From Dipylidium caninum (lineage: Eukaryota; Platyhelminthes; Cestoda; Cyclophyllidea; Dipylidiidae), in assembly GCA_017562135.1 (NCBI GenBank), contig QEYB01000526.1:434001-498000 (forward strand): a stretch of DNA of 64,000 nt. The letters run 5' to 3'. A model generated the notes under the pieces. The model saw only the letters and a program-made list of their open reading frames with translations, did no database searches and was not told where the DNA came from. Position 1 is the first letter of the stretch. Each line of letters begins with the position of its first letter. Shown piece after piece: positions 1 through 12,832 of the stretch. The translations under genes and the position numbers were made by a program.

Positions 1-2517
1 ACGACACCAGTCAAGGGTTAGAGGAGAGGGAGATCGGGCGACAGTGATGCCCAAATAAAGGGCGGCTGCCTCTACTGCAGCATTCATCAGAGCAGTAGGG
101 TCGGAGCACTTGAAAAGGTGCTACATTGGAAAAAGTTAAAAGGTGGGAACTGCTTTAACGTGGACCTACGATCCTTTCGTGGCTCCCGCATATAACCGCA
201 AAACCACCGGTGAGACCAGTAACCTATAATGAAAAACGCACGATTAACCAAAGTGCAAATGCCTGGTATAATTAGCGCTACTTAATAATTTGTGAGTAGG
301 ATGATATTACGGTGTTGGAAATGAACAGTTTACCGGGGCAAGGTAGCGAATGTCGCGGTAGGTGTAGCAGGCAACGCGTCTTCCCGTAGCCTGATCTATT
401 TGGTCCACTGATATTGGCGTGATTTCAATGAAAACTGGCTTCTCCCTCTCCGACCAGGTGATTTTTACCGCCGAAACTTTCTGTAAACAATGAGAAGGAA
501 GCAAATGATACAGCCTATGTTGAATTGCCAGAATTTACGAATCGACAGTTTGCAGCTTTCGAGAAACGTTAAGACGAAAATGGCTGTGATTCAGACAAAA
601 TTTATGTGGAAATTTGGGAATCCACCGGAAATGATTCCAACTCTGGGAGAATGAAACATAGCTCAGTGTGCATGCAACGCAGAGACGAAATTCGACGGAC
701 AACTGGTCAGGTCAACGCTGACCATTAAAATTAATTTACCAGGCATGGACAAGGGTTGTGAGAGGCATATCATGCCCACTTTTCCCCTTCACCCCACACT
801 CGTCAGCAAGCGAGCCAAGTCAAGGGGAAAACGATTCCAGTTTAACTGACTAGTCAAAGTCAAAGGCCACCTCGTTGGGAGGTGCGCACACAACTACCGC
901 AACAATGGATGAGAGGAGGCTCCAGCGATATTACCGAAACGACGAAATAATGGCGGATGTTAGATAGTGCTTATTAAAACTCAACAAACATTGAGGTGTG
1001 AATCTAGATGGCGGACGGACAGATACTCCACCCACCCTCTCCTGCCTTTTCAAAAACTGTCAAGACCGAAAAGGAGGTAATGATAATTGCAGAGTCGAGT
1101 GCAGATAAAATTTGGGACAATTTTCTTAACCCGTATGTCTTAATCCAGGGTAGAGGGCTTGACACCCATCGAAAAATGGGTGATTTCATAAATAAACCCC
1201 CAAAACCACACAAGAGATAAAAATATTACAAGCATGTTAAATGCGGAGATGCGATGGAGCGAGTAGCAGTAATTAGGGTAAAACAACATTTCTAGAGCCA
1301 GGAGCAGAGAAAATAAATGGCAAAATTAAAATAATTATTGTATAGAGAAGAAAAAGGAACTAATGGTCTCAAACTCACCAAGTTAGGTCGCGACTTTTCA
1401 GCAAACAAGCTTCGAAACCTCTACAGGAAAAGGAAAAAGGAAATAATCATCGGTATAATGTTTAACTGAACGTCACACTTCACAGTATTAAGTTTATTCG
1501 ATTCAGTCAATAGTGTATAACCGGGTCGAGGCCTCTTGGCCCTGTGAGATGGAAGCAAGTGCGTCAAAAGGAGTTAGAATGAATCCAAGGGTCATATGAA
1601 ACCAGTCTTCTGGATAGTATTAGTAGTGATACCTAAGGAATGAAATGGGAGGGACTTTTCACGATTTTTTTCAAAGTTCGAGGAGAGCGGTACATATTGA
1701 AGGATTGGAATACAGGAACTAGAATACGCTGAGGGAATCACATTTGTAAAGCACTTCCAACTACTGACCAGCAAATCGGTTAAAATATCCGTACGGTACT
1801 CGGACACGAAGGACATATCTTTGCGTCCACCAGGACCTCCAGCAATTAGAATGAACTTCTGCTGGTTGGTTAAATTCCCGGCCTTGGCAGCTCCATTGTC
1901 CGGACGAGCAACGAAAATTTCTTGGTAGAGCCACTAGAAAGAGAGAAGGTTCATATCTTTGATTGACCACACTACCTGGCAAGAGTTTTCAGTTAGAGTC
2001 TAAGTTTGCGAAATTTAGCAATTAAGATGAATTTAAAAAATGGAGTACTCAAAATGAGCTTGAGAAATGTTAGAAAGACTTAACCTGATTTGTTACACGA
2101 AGGTTGTCTTTTCGGTACGTGGTTACTCCCTGTGTTCCCACTGACAGAATTCTTTTGTAACTAAAAGAAAAACCGGGGCCTTTTTTTTCAGGAAAAAGGG
2201 CGAAAATTTGGTGCATGCTACCAAGAAAACTAGCAGCGTGTATAAAGGATAATGAAAGGTTAGGAGTGTTTGAAGAACCTGAATGTTGAGCTAGACCATT
2301 CGCTGACTTTGCTAGTGCTAAAAGAAGTTAGTAACGCCGGCTTTAACAAGGAATACACTGCTTTTATAAATATATGTATCGCAGACCATATATAAACGCG
2401 ATTACGTGAACTTTATAAATAAAAAACAGCGGCTTAAAACACATGAACAAAAACGAACCTTCCTTTCCAAGCATTTTTTGTGACGAGATAGCTAGCCAAA
2501 TTTACATTTGACTGCAT
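1..2517 (-). CDS. DNAJC13: DNAJC13/RME-8 endosomal DnaJ protein, N-terminal part (gene runs off left edge)
   Basis: RME-8 is a large peripheral protein of early endosomes that recruits Hsc70 and works in retromer-dependent sorting; only its N-terminal PH-like region lies here. Six exons join in phase with GT-AG junctions: 2517-2459, 2160-2085, 1933-1694, 480-334, 223-170 and 120-1. Together they give about 232 residues, against more than 2,200 for the whole human protein. The start is the ATG at 2517. Family matches seen: NLASYLVTKNAWKG in exon 1, a GVTTY block followed by RVTNQ in exon 2, SEYRTDILTDLL in exon 3, EREKPVFIEITP and DQIDQATGRRV in exon 4, GGFAVICG in exon 5, and HLFKCSDPTALMNAA in exon 6. 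The order and spacing follow human DNAJC13 closely. No frameshift is needed. Introns range from about 50 bp to 1.2 kb. The J domain and the rest would lie left of the window. Identity is by family recognition, not a search. Confidence 0.9.
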
Positions 2518-5500
2518 TTTTGGATGGCGCTTATCACCAACCTAAAAGGCGTCAGATTCTGGTGAGACAGTGAGCTTTGGGAGTCGTATAAACTTGTATT
2601 ATGGAAATACATCTGTACAGGACGTGGGGCTCGCCAAAATAGAAGAAAAATAAACTTTAGCACATTACGCCTGTGAGAAATAAATAATTAAGTAATAAAA
2701 TAAAGCAATTCTAAACCACAATGCTGTAAAGAAACCTATAACCAAAAAGTTCCGTTAAAATAGGTGGAGAACATTAAAGCGGACAAGACGGCCGCCGAAA
2801 GTTGGAGCATGAAATATTAGCGTTAAGTGGCAAAAAGTTCCAATACTTCATCCGTACCATTTCTAGAGTTTACCAACGATGAAACAGACACTGTGCACAA
2901 AGGCCAAATTCCAATTGGACAAATGAGCTACTCTGACCTCAAAACCCTGAGTAATTACGTTAAATAATTTGCGTTAGATTTTGTGGATAACAACTCACTC
3001 TTGCCCGCTATCATATCCCTAACTTTTTAGTATTACGATGGCGCTCTTAATTGTATGGAAAATTAAACTTAAATTTTGAACCAATTTATCCAGAGTTCTC
3101 GTTAAAAATTATGCACAGTAAAATTACGATTTCTCTGCTATTTCCTCAGACGTGGCTGAACCTAACTAATCTTGTCTGTGCCACCGTTCTTCGTACCTAC
3201 CATAGGTTTTCTAAATCGTAAAATTTTGGCTTTCTTCCAAACGGTAATTGAGGCTGAAAACGATTTATAATCCGTTTTTCCAAGTTTCACCTTCAGGGAA
3301 TGTAATATATCCCTCCACTTACTCTTTTCTTGTGAATTTTAAAATCGTCAATCCATCTTTTTCATTTTTCAATCTCTAACAGCCCGAATCATAGGGCACA
3401 AGTGAACAGGTGGTTATAATATTCTTCAACTCCTTAATCAATCCTATTTCCAGCTTGATCTTTAGACGGAGAAGAAAAAAACCGCCATTTTGCATTAGGG
3501 CGTAAAACACAAAAAATGTGTGCCACTAAACAATCTCAACTAACTGGGTTTTGCTGAATTTTACTAGTGCCAAATTTCTCAATTTCTTTCTCTCTTTTCC
3601 CCTTGGCAACTTGCATTCTAAAATATTGACAAGTTCCGTCACAATATTCAACCTTATCAATTCAATACGGCGTCTGCTAGAATCAACGCAAATCCGTGGA
3701 TGAATTCTCGCCTTTGTCCCTCTTTTTTTCCAAACGAGGACAACTTTAACCCCCAAAATCCCACTTTTCTTGAAGCAGTGGACTTTCGATACAAGTTACG
3801 GAGACGAAGTCACTTGTGCGGTTCCTACTAACGTCTACCCAAATTAAGGCATTACGATCGCATGAATGCCAGGTCGCTTGTCACACCGATGGTCATTCAA
3901 TTGGCACCCTGAGTGTACACCCTTGTTGGGTGGAGAGGCCTGTCACCGTCAATGCTTACGTCACTTTTACCTCCAATGTTTACATCGTACCAGTTTCCCT
4001 ACAGTTTATCCGCCTACACACAAGGCTACTGCCTCCTCCGCCTAAACATTTGTCAGCACCTTCTTCGCCTTTGCATTGTTACCAATTTCTTCACCTTTCT
4101 CCATCCTCTCCCCTCCTTCAGCCCTCGAGGCAACCAGTGCTGTGCCTCCTCGTCGCCTTCTCCCTCTTCCCTTCCAACATCACAACGTGTTTCGTGGCCT
4201 ACCTCTGCCACCAACTTCCACTAGCGCTTAAAATACACACATCAAAGTGTCTGGTATACGGGGAGGCTGCGTTCCTCACCGAGGTGCAGAGGCGAGGGAA
4301 AGTCACCAGTAAATATGCCTAACTGAACTTACCTTTGGTCGTGCTTTCAGACTCTGAATGGGGGAAAAACTCCTCCTCGACTGTCTTCCAGTCATAAACT
4401 AAAATTCAGACAGTTCCAAGGTATGTGGATGTTTTAAACAAAAGAACGAAGTTAACAGGCGAACGAACGCTGCGAACTCAATGGGGAGAGGGCAGAACGG
4501 GTAAGGAATTGAGTGCAGAAACCCAAACCACCAACAAGTCGGTATAACGCATTTTCCGGCGTCAAAAATCCAGTCAAATCTAACTCTTGGTGGCTTCAAA
4601 AAGCCTCACACATGCGTTTTACGCTGCATCTCGAGGGGTGAATCGCGCAAGGTGGCCTCAAGTGAGGTGGTAAGGCATGCCACCCACGAATCCATGCTCT
4701 CAGCCTTGCATAAAACCGAATGGCAATTTACACTTGGTAGAGGAATTCCTCACTCGCGCCTATGTGAAGTGGAGAGGCGACAGGAGCGTGGCACGTGCCG
4801 CCATCACTGCTTCCACCCTGCCACTGAAGACAAGGAAAACTTGACACACCCGACCGAGTGACTGGAAGACTAACGTGAGGACACGTCGGGCAGTTCACAA
4901 GAGGCCACTCATCATCCACCGTCGCAGACGGCCTTGACGCGCAACACTGTGGGCGCGTGGGTTTGTGTGTCTGGGTGTATGTGGAGAGTGACTGATGACG
5001 TTCGGTGAATCTGCGCCTCGAGAAGAACGCGGAGGAGGGTAAAAACCCGGCAAAAAAGACTTCACTCATTGTTGGCCTATTTAGAGCACTCAAGTGTAGG
5101 TGGCGGGTACATCGTCTACCTCGTGTAAAAGGGAGGCATTTACGTCATTGGCAGTTGATAAGTAATCAAGATGGAAAATAGGAAATGTGTAACAAAGTAT
5201 TCAACAAGGAGAGCAACATGAACATCAACGAAGGCGGGGACACCAGGGGAGGTGAAAATGTACTTCTTGGTAAAAAGAAAGGCACTTTCCACTTGGTCTT
5301 CTTTTGATTCTATCCTCGGGTGACAGCGATCACTAATGCTTGTAGAGCGACAATAGAGGAGGAGGGGAAGATTTTGGTAAGCTCGTTTCGACAGCAGGGA
5401 AGGCGACATGGCGGCGGAGAGAGAGGGAAGAGACGCTTCTGGTGGTGCCGAGGGAGGAGGAGGAGTCCGTGGCATTGGCGTCTAATCACTGGTCAAAGCC

Positions 5501-8500
5501 TGGTAAGAAAAAAGAAGAAGGGAAAGGGCAATTAGGGCGACGCCAAGTTCATAAAACAGCCTCCCACACAGATTGGTTGGTCGATGGGGTTCCCCTTTGA
5601 CCCGCCAGCCCACAATCAACTTTCAACGCGCCTCGGTCAAGTGAAGAGGAAAAAAAGTTTCATAAAACTAAAATTGAGGAAGGATTGACCGCCCACACTC
5701 GAGGCCTTTTCGCCCGTGTGAACCACTAAATCGAGAACAATTTCGACCAAATTGGGTGGGGGGGGGTGGGGGAGGAGAAAACACTTCACTCCATAAATAC
5801 TCCAAAATTCCTCATATTCAAACAAACGTGTACAAGAAAAGTCCACAAATTTGCCTACTTTTGTATTGAAAGCAAGCATTGACAAATATTTTACGCTGTA
5901 ATTAGTTTTGGTGCTGTTTTGCGGTAAAACAATGCCCCGCAATACACATCACAGTGGTACGTCGCTGCCCGCCCGCCTCCGGGCGTGTTGCGTTCAGAGC
6001 AAAAAAAGGGTTTCAGTCGCTTTTTTGGTCCTCTGGTCGGACATTTCAGCCGAAACGCGACGGATGTTGGCGACGAAGTCCTCTCAGCAACCGCAAATGG
6101 CTGAGTGGCTTTTTCGCCCCCCCCCCCCCGCTTGCTTTTGTTTTTCCTAGTTTATATGAAGTGGAAGAAGTGACGAGGCACTTTGTATTTCCAACGTTTC
6201 GTCGTCTCACACCTCTTTCTTCCTCACTGCCTTCTCCACTGGACTGGCTCATTTCGCGGAGTATTCAGTCGGGAATAGATGCACCTTCTTCATCCAAAGC
6301 GACAAAAATTGAAGCCGTCCCAACTTGAGCTGATCTGATCTGATCTTTTCAACTGGCAAGACTGTTTGAAGCGATTGCTATGCTGAAATTGACTGAAATG
6401 AGCCAAGATTTGGCTAAAAATGTAAACCGGGCCTCGTCCACGAAAGTACTGGGTTGACAACTGGGTGGTTGCGAATTCTAAGGAAGAATGAATATTTCCA
6501 AGATATCTGATCTCTGTCGTCAGAAAAAACCGCGGCACCTGTGATTTACCATCTCGTTAGCTTTGCTTTAACGGGGCGTCGAAATAAAGCCCGTCTGAAG
6601 GCGTAGGCTGCTCAGGGCAACCCAACGGAGGCGTCAGGTCATCGCAACGCAAGATCCAAAAAATTTTTACCGAGTGACCGAAGATGCGCGGGGCAGAGAA
6701 AAGCCTCACTAGGACTTGTCCGAATTGGTGTGTTGTTGGACGTAGACGGTTCAAACTAATCGTGGTGGTTGTCGGGTAAAAGTTCAAAAGTGGGAGAATT
6801 TCTTTTGCAATCCCACCAGAACTGGCAGCACAGTCTTCTCGTGGTGAAGCTCCGCCTCCGGTGGCGTCTGGCCTGCTTCCTCTTTGCCTCGTCATCAGCC
6901 ACCACACCTCCACCGTGCTAACATTCCTTATCAACTGTCCACTTCTCCCCGTCGCTGGCACTTGGTCTTTTCAGAAGTGGATCAACTTTGTCGCCCTTCA
7001 AATGAATTCCCCTAAGCTGGGGAGCGAGCCAATGATCGAGTCGCCTGACATAGCCAAGTCTTTTCTATTTTCTGTCCACTTCTTCTGGACGCCGGCAACT
7101 AGTCAGAAATGGACCAATGCTGATGCATTCCGCCAAATGAACTCTCCTAAACTGGTGAGCGGGCCAAAGATCGGGTTGCCTGATATAAGCCGAGTCTGTT
7201 TTTTTTCCTTTCTTTAATTTTACCTACGATCTAACTCGACAACGGCCCTGACTGACGTGGGTGCCGTCGCCTCCGACTGCACCGACGGCCACGTGGGGTG
7301 GGCATTTTCCGCCCAAACATCACCACAACGCAGTCTGGACAGGCCAATCTTGACGAAGCTGCCTCGCTCTCTCTCTCGCTCTTCACGGCTTCAGCCCCCT
7401 CTACGACACATAACTTCTCGTCTGCTCGCGACTTCTTGTCTCTTCGGAAATACTCCAACAAAATAAGGCTGAACACGTGTCCGACTGGTTCTTTCCCTCT
7501 CAAACGAAAGTAGAGAATTAAAGGATTTGTCTTTTTTTTACTAAATAAAAGGTAGAAGTTTAAGGCACTGTTAACACGTTAACGAAACAAAACAGAAGGT
7601 GCAACTTCACCTTTCGAAAACTCCCCAATCACTCAGTTGTCAATCCCATAGTTGAGAGAGAAATATCCTGTCGCACCTCGTAAACAAACGAATTGAGTTA
7701 CGAAAAAGATTGTCAGGAGTCAAATAACCCTTATGCAGGAGCGAGGATATTACTGGAATTACGAATAAATTCTCGTGAGTCAGTCTGATGCTACTGCCTT
7801 ATTGTCAGCTGTTCGGTCACTGAGCATACCACTCGTCCCCCTCCTGCTCCCCTTCCCCCTTCACTCCCCTCATCCCCCCCCCAGAGCACACCAGGCAAGA
7901 TGTGGACCTCAGCGCCCCAGCCGCGCGGGTGAGGCAAATCAGTGCTCCTGGGGCGCACACACACTCGACGAGTACGGACAACTGATTGGCGAAGCTGGAC
8001 AACCAAGAGAATACAAAAAATCCCACGTAATCGTTATCATGACGAAAAGTGTTGTAGAAGGTTTGGGGTTTTGTTGATAGAAGGGGAACAGTTGACAATA
8101 TCAACTCGAAAACTGTTGCTGCTGATGATAATTATTTATCTCCTAACTTTCAGTAGAATGTTATCTTGACGGTAAACTTATAAAAGAGAGGGAAGATCTT
8201 AGTCATCGTTTCTTTTACAAAAAAAATAGGTCATCTGACAAGTACAAGGTAAACAAAAGACTGGAAAGAGACGGGGTATTATTATTTAAGGCTTCAGAAT
8301 CTCGAGTCTTTCATGTTTTAATACAAAATTACTGCTCTCATTGCTGCAGTCACGGTAGGGGCGAGAGGTGACAGGCAAGATTTGGCCACCACGAAAGCAA
8401 ATACTACCTCCGGACAATAGGAGTATAACACCAACTCCAGTCGATCATACGAAAGCAAGGTACTTTTAAACGCCAAGCATGCCTATGAAGCATCAGATTT

Positions 8501-8623
8501 CCTAAGTGAGAGTGAAAAGTAGCACCAGTCTCAAAATAAAATGTTTTTTTTTGGGGGGGGGGAGGGGAAAGGGCAAAAAGTACAAAACAAAAGAGCTGTG
8601 ACCAGAGAGAAACACAAACTTAC
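2518..8623. other. No gene recognised between DNAJC13 and the WIPF-like gene
   Basis: This 6.1 kb lies upstream of the DNAJC13 start and downstream of the last WIPF exon I can place, so it should hold the DNAJC13 promoter and the missing 3' end of the WIPF gene. The longest open frames (3816-4322 plus, 6557-6961 minus, 6861-7217 plus) show no family motif. It contains a short tandem duplication near 6935-7208 and homopolymer runs (C at about 6118-6130, G at about 8552-8562). Confidence 0.5.
6935..7208. repeat. Two-copy divergent tandem repeat, period about 137 bp
   Basis: Two consecutive units start with CTGTCCACTTCT (6935 and 7072). They share further landmarks in order: CAGAA(G/A)TGGA, CAAATGAA(T/C)TC, CCTAA(G/A)CTGG, GAGCG, and GCCTGA(C/T)ATA. 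The units differ by many substitutions, so the duplication is old. The plus-strand open frame across both units repeats the peptide MNSPKL, which is a by-product of the tandem structure rather than evidence of a gene. Confidence 0.6.
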
Positions 8624-11600
8624 GACAGCGCACGTAGGTCCTCGGCCCAGTGTAAAAAGGCGGCGGTGGCGGAAAAGTGGACTCAGGGGGGAAGGTGAAC
8701 TGCTGGTCCCAAATATTTGCAGTCGAACGTTTGGGCACCTGTGGTATCGGCGCCGCCTTACGGTTCATTTGATAACCCGGTCGGTAGGAGGGTATCGGCG
8801 GTGGTGGCGGTGGATGATCTGGCGGTCGAGGCGCCTCACGGTAAGCAGGACATGTCGGCACCTCTCCACGGTACATCGGATAAACCGGTCGGGAGGGAGG
8901 TGGTGCTGGTGGTGGTGGTTGTTTCTGGAAAATCGAGGCGCCGGTTTGTGCCGGTGGTCGCAAAATGTAGGTATTGACATGGCTTAGCGGATGGGAAAGA
9001 TTCCTTCAAAAATAGCTTAGTCAAACGTCCGCCACCTCAGGCGTCAAAATTGCAGAGGCAATTAAAAGCCATTCATCTTCTTTCGCCCCAGACATGTTAT
9101 GGTGAAGGCCCTTGACAAACTTTGGATGCCCAGCTAGTAGATCCTCACAAGACAAATCAACTCTGATACTTTCGTCCAGATACAAGAAGCGCCCCCTGGG
9201 GAAGAGTGTAAAACACTCATTCTGTTTGAACCTTCACCACGGCTGAAGAACGCATGAAGAATGAGAATATGCACCGGCTAGGAAGCGATAAATAATGCAC
9301 CACGAGCGAAAAGACAGAGGAAGCATGGAGGTTTCGCTGTCTGACAGAGGACATGTGAGACAGCATGCTGGGACAAGGGCCCAAGAACGGAAATAAAAAG
9401 CAATATGCTGTCAAATGACTCTCGAGTCAGACCGACGGCTTTTGAGAAAGGGAAAGATGACTGTCAGTAAACACCGCCCAAATCAGTTCGGTGTTGATAT
9501 ATTATCTGTGCTAGACGACATGTCTCAATTGGTAACAGCAAAAAAATACAGAATTGGTTGTTGCCAGTGTCGATCGAGCGAGAAATTCTCTCAACCAACA
9601 TCGTGTAACGAACCTCAGGACCGCCTTGACGCAATTTCCGCACAAAAAACCCTAAGGAATCACATGTTTGGGTGGCTGTGGTGTGTGAGAACCACACAAG
9701 TTTGCCTTAATATAGATCATTTGAGTTCCCTATTTGCTACCTCACCACACCTGATGGCAAAAGCATACTCGCAATCCGGCACGCCCAACTACGAATGCAA
9801 GCAGAGGACTCTGGACAATGGAGTAGCGGAGGACTAAGCAGAGGACCGAGGAATGAATGGCGACCTCGTATTCTCCAGATGGGATGGCATTCCCCCAACT
9901 GAAGGTTGAATGTCCGAGACTACTTAACCTTAGAAGAGATTCCCGCTAGCAGACGTCAGTCGACGATGTCGCTCGTTCATTTCCCATCAAAACTGACAAG
10001 TTCTTCCCCCCCCCCCCTCCTCCGACCCGTCAGCCTCAAAAAGTGGTGCAAACAACCACCCTCAAATTTTCACCTGCCGCGACCCAATGGTTGGGACGAA
10101 ACACTCGATGTGACAATTTCGAATGAACGGGAATAGAAGGGATTCTGGGGAATTAGAACGTAATGAGAGCATCTGGTTATCCAATCTCAACTAATATTAA
10201 AAACTCTGAATGACTGAAGGGTGAGACAAAAAAAAACAGCAACTACATACGAGAGATTTAAGTCAATGCGAGCACAATACTTTTAATTGTCATTATTTTA
10301 AAAAATTAAACTCCTTGATGTGGTGTGTGTGTGGTAAATGTGCATATGTAACGTGCGAGAAGACGAGGAGGAGACAAAAATAGCACAACCACACACACAG
10401 AGAGAGAAAGAGAGAGACGACGAGGCTGGTGCAGAGAACACACACACTTTCGCCGTTTAAGCTATTGCCTGACTCAAGAGGTAAGCTGCAAACTGCGTAC
10501 ACACAAAATCACGGCGACACTAAACGAAGTTGGTGCTCTACTACACGCCTAACAAAGGGCTGTCAGTGCCGTAGGCACAACTTAAATCTAAAACAACGTC
10601 ACCTGTGCACATTAATTAATTCATCTTGCGGATTGCAGTATGCAAGTACTATCACCACCGGATTATAGGGAAATGAGAGAAAATTAACTCGTAAAGTGAT
10701 TATTCCTACATCATGGGATAATGAAACTATGGAGGATGCACCCTGAAGCAAATCACACTTATGAGAGGCCAGTGTGGGTCCTTCGTTTTCCTCCCTCTCC
10801 GACCGATGTCTGATGACACTCGAATCCCCATAGAATGTGTGACCTTCTCAACGTAAGCGTTGACTAAGAATGTCCTCTCAATCTGATAAAAATGATTAGT
10901 GTTTGAATTAGGTGTAAAATTAACAAAAAATTGAATAAAAGGCTGAAAAGGAACTAACCCGGGGGTATCGAAGGGATACTAGCACCGTTACGGTTACGTA
11001 ACTGCCGCTGTCGCGTTGCTACCGACACCGCCACCACCGCCACCGAACATAGCACGGTATCTCGCTATGACATCCGCAGAAAAGTTTGAATGGTTCTGTG
11101 TTTCGCGTTTATTTCCTCCACCTCCTCCAACTCCAACTCCACCTCCACCAACTCCACCTCCACTGCCGGCTACAGCGGAAGAGAGGAGTGCGGTTTAAAA
11201 ATTCGGTCACAAAGTAGGAATTAAAGGTTGCATAGGAAACTTCAAAGTGTAAATAACAAACTTCAAAAATAATAATTTTATGATAACATGCATAACGGAT
11301 GTGGGTATGCGGATGGCGTACAAAGTCTACCCAAATCGGCAAAACTCTATTTGTACCGAAAAATTCGGAGTTAAAAATTCCTGTTCCCCAGCCCCCAATG
11401 CAAGTCAATTGAACTCCATTCAAAAAGCCCACCCTTGCTGCTGTTTACGGGAATGAGGAAAACACTAGGTGGGGAGCATTCATTAACTCCACTAGAGCAC
11501 TGGAATTTTTTCTAATGTTGCCTCTTTCGCCTTTTGTAACGATGGCATTGCAAGAAACATGCATCCATATGCAAGACGCTAGGGATAGAAAAAGAAGCGC

Positions 11601-12832
11601 GGAAGACAAAAGAAAATTTCCGTTTCTCAGTTTCAACTTGATAAGTATTACTGGATGAGAACATGACCATCTGCAATTTGGAGGAAAAGATAGGTGACTT
11701 AACCGTTAGGCGCGAGGAAAATGTTATCGCATATCATCCTGAACACCAAGAATAACAAAGGCTTAGCGTAGGTAAACCTTATGAGTTTGGCAGATTAACC
11801 CAAAATTTGGTGTTATGAAACAGGTTAAGGTCAAAACACGAATAATGAGGTCTTCTTGGGAGAAATTCTTAGATAGAGAGTAGTGAGAGTTTCCACAATC
11901 ACTCAATCATTCGCGTCTTAAGATACGCACAGAGCGATTTTTATTGTGGGAAAAAAAAGCAATTGGGTTACTTCATCCAAAACAAAAAAACAGGATACAT
12001 TGAACCACGACGGTTGCAAGGAAAAGTTATCAATGGAAAACTGTTTTGCGTATTTAAAGAATAATGAAAACGCGTACTTAACGCGATGATGAAAATAACT
12101 GAAGCTAGAACACCCATTAAGGAACCCAAAAGCTAGGTAAGGATCTCGTAAAAAAAACAAGTGCCCCAAAAGAGCGTAACCCGTGTGGCGTAAATTAAAA
12201 AGACGCATAAAACGAAAGAGTATTTTCTGAGAGGACTGATAACAAAGATTGACCTTTCTTTGGAAGTATAAAATCAGGTGTTTAACAATCAAATCCTTGC
12301 TAAATATAATAAAACTTGAAAACTCAGTAGTTACCATTATGATCATTTAAAGGTTATGGATTATGCGGGAAAATTGGTGTCAAACATAAAGGTCGGAGAG
12401 AGCAGGTGATGGTAATGAGGGTTCTCAAGTCGCCTGACTATGGAACGGCTAGTACTACCGGTAAAGAATGATGGTGGGTCTCAAGGTCCACTTCCATAGC
12501 ATGAGAAGCTTAAGCTATGTGAAATAACTTCGACACTAAGACTCTTCATAAAAAATACGGTGGGTGGAATCCGAAGCTTAGACAACCAAAACAAACCATA
12601 CCTTAATTTTCAAGGCAAAAATTAGGTGAAAAGATGAGGTAAAGATGGACTCACACACAAGAGCATTGCTTCGATCATTTTTCTGAGATTCGGGAACCTT
12701 TTTAAGCGCTGTGCCTTTCGAATGTCCGCCAAAAAGGCTGGAGCCCCTCCGCCACCAAAAGTAGGCGGTGGTGGCGCAAAATGAGGGCGGAGGGGGCGGG
12801 GGGAGGGGCGGGGCAGGCGGTGGTCCGGGCAT
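8624..12832 (-). CDS. WIPF/verprolin-like WASP-interacting protein
   Basis: WIP/verprolin proteins bind actin through an N-terminal WH2 motif and WASP/N-WASP through a C-terminal motif, controlling Arp2/3-driven actin assembly in the cytoplasm. Three exons are phase-compatible: 12832-12655, 11169-10998 and 8982-8624. Exon 1 starts MPGPPPAPP, then polyproline, then a WH2 core readable as FLADIRK...LKKV followed by NDRS, as in human WIPF1. Exon 2 is Gly-rich, matching the Gly-rich stretch after WH2 in WIPF1. Exon 3 is Pro/Tyr-rich and ends with FTFPPESTFPPPPPFY, resembling the WASP-binding motif. Reading exon 1 needs two one-base corrections, an extra base in the run at about 12778-12781 and a missing base at about 12714-12715. 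The visible protein is about 236 residues, shorter than human (503). The terminal exon after the donor at 8624 was not found. Confidence 0.75.

Noticed and set aside
3816..4322. 168-codon plus-strand frame upstream of DNAJC13
   Set aside because: No domain, an overlapping second frame of equal character, and no exon structure; pyrimidine-rich composition explains the openness.
6861..7217. 118-codon frame with repeated MNSPKL
   Set aside because: The repeat in the peptide follows the 137 bp DNA tandem repeat; no domain.
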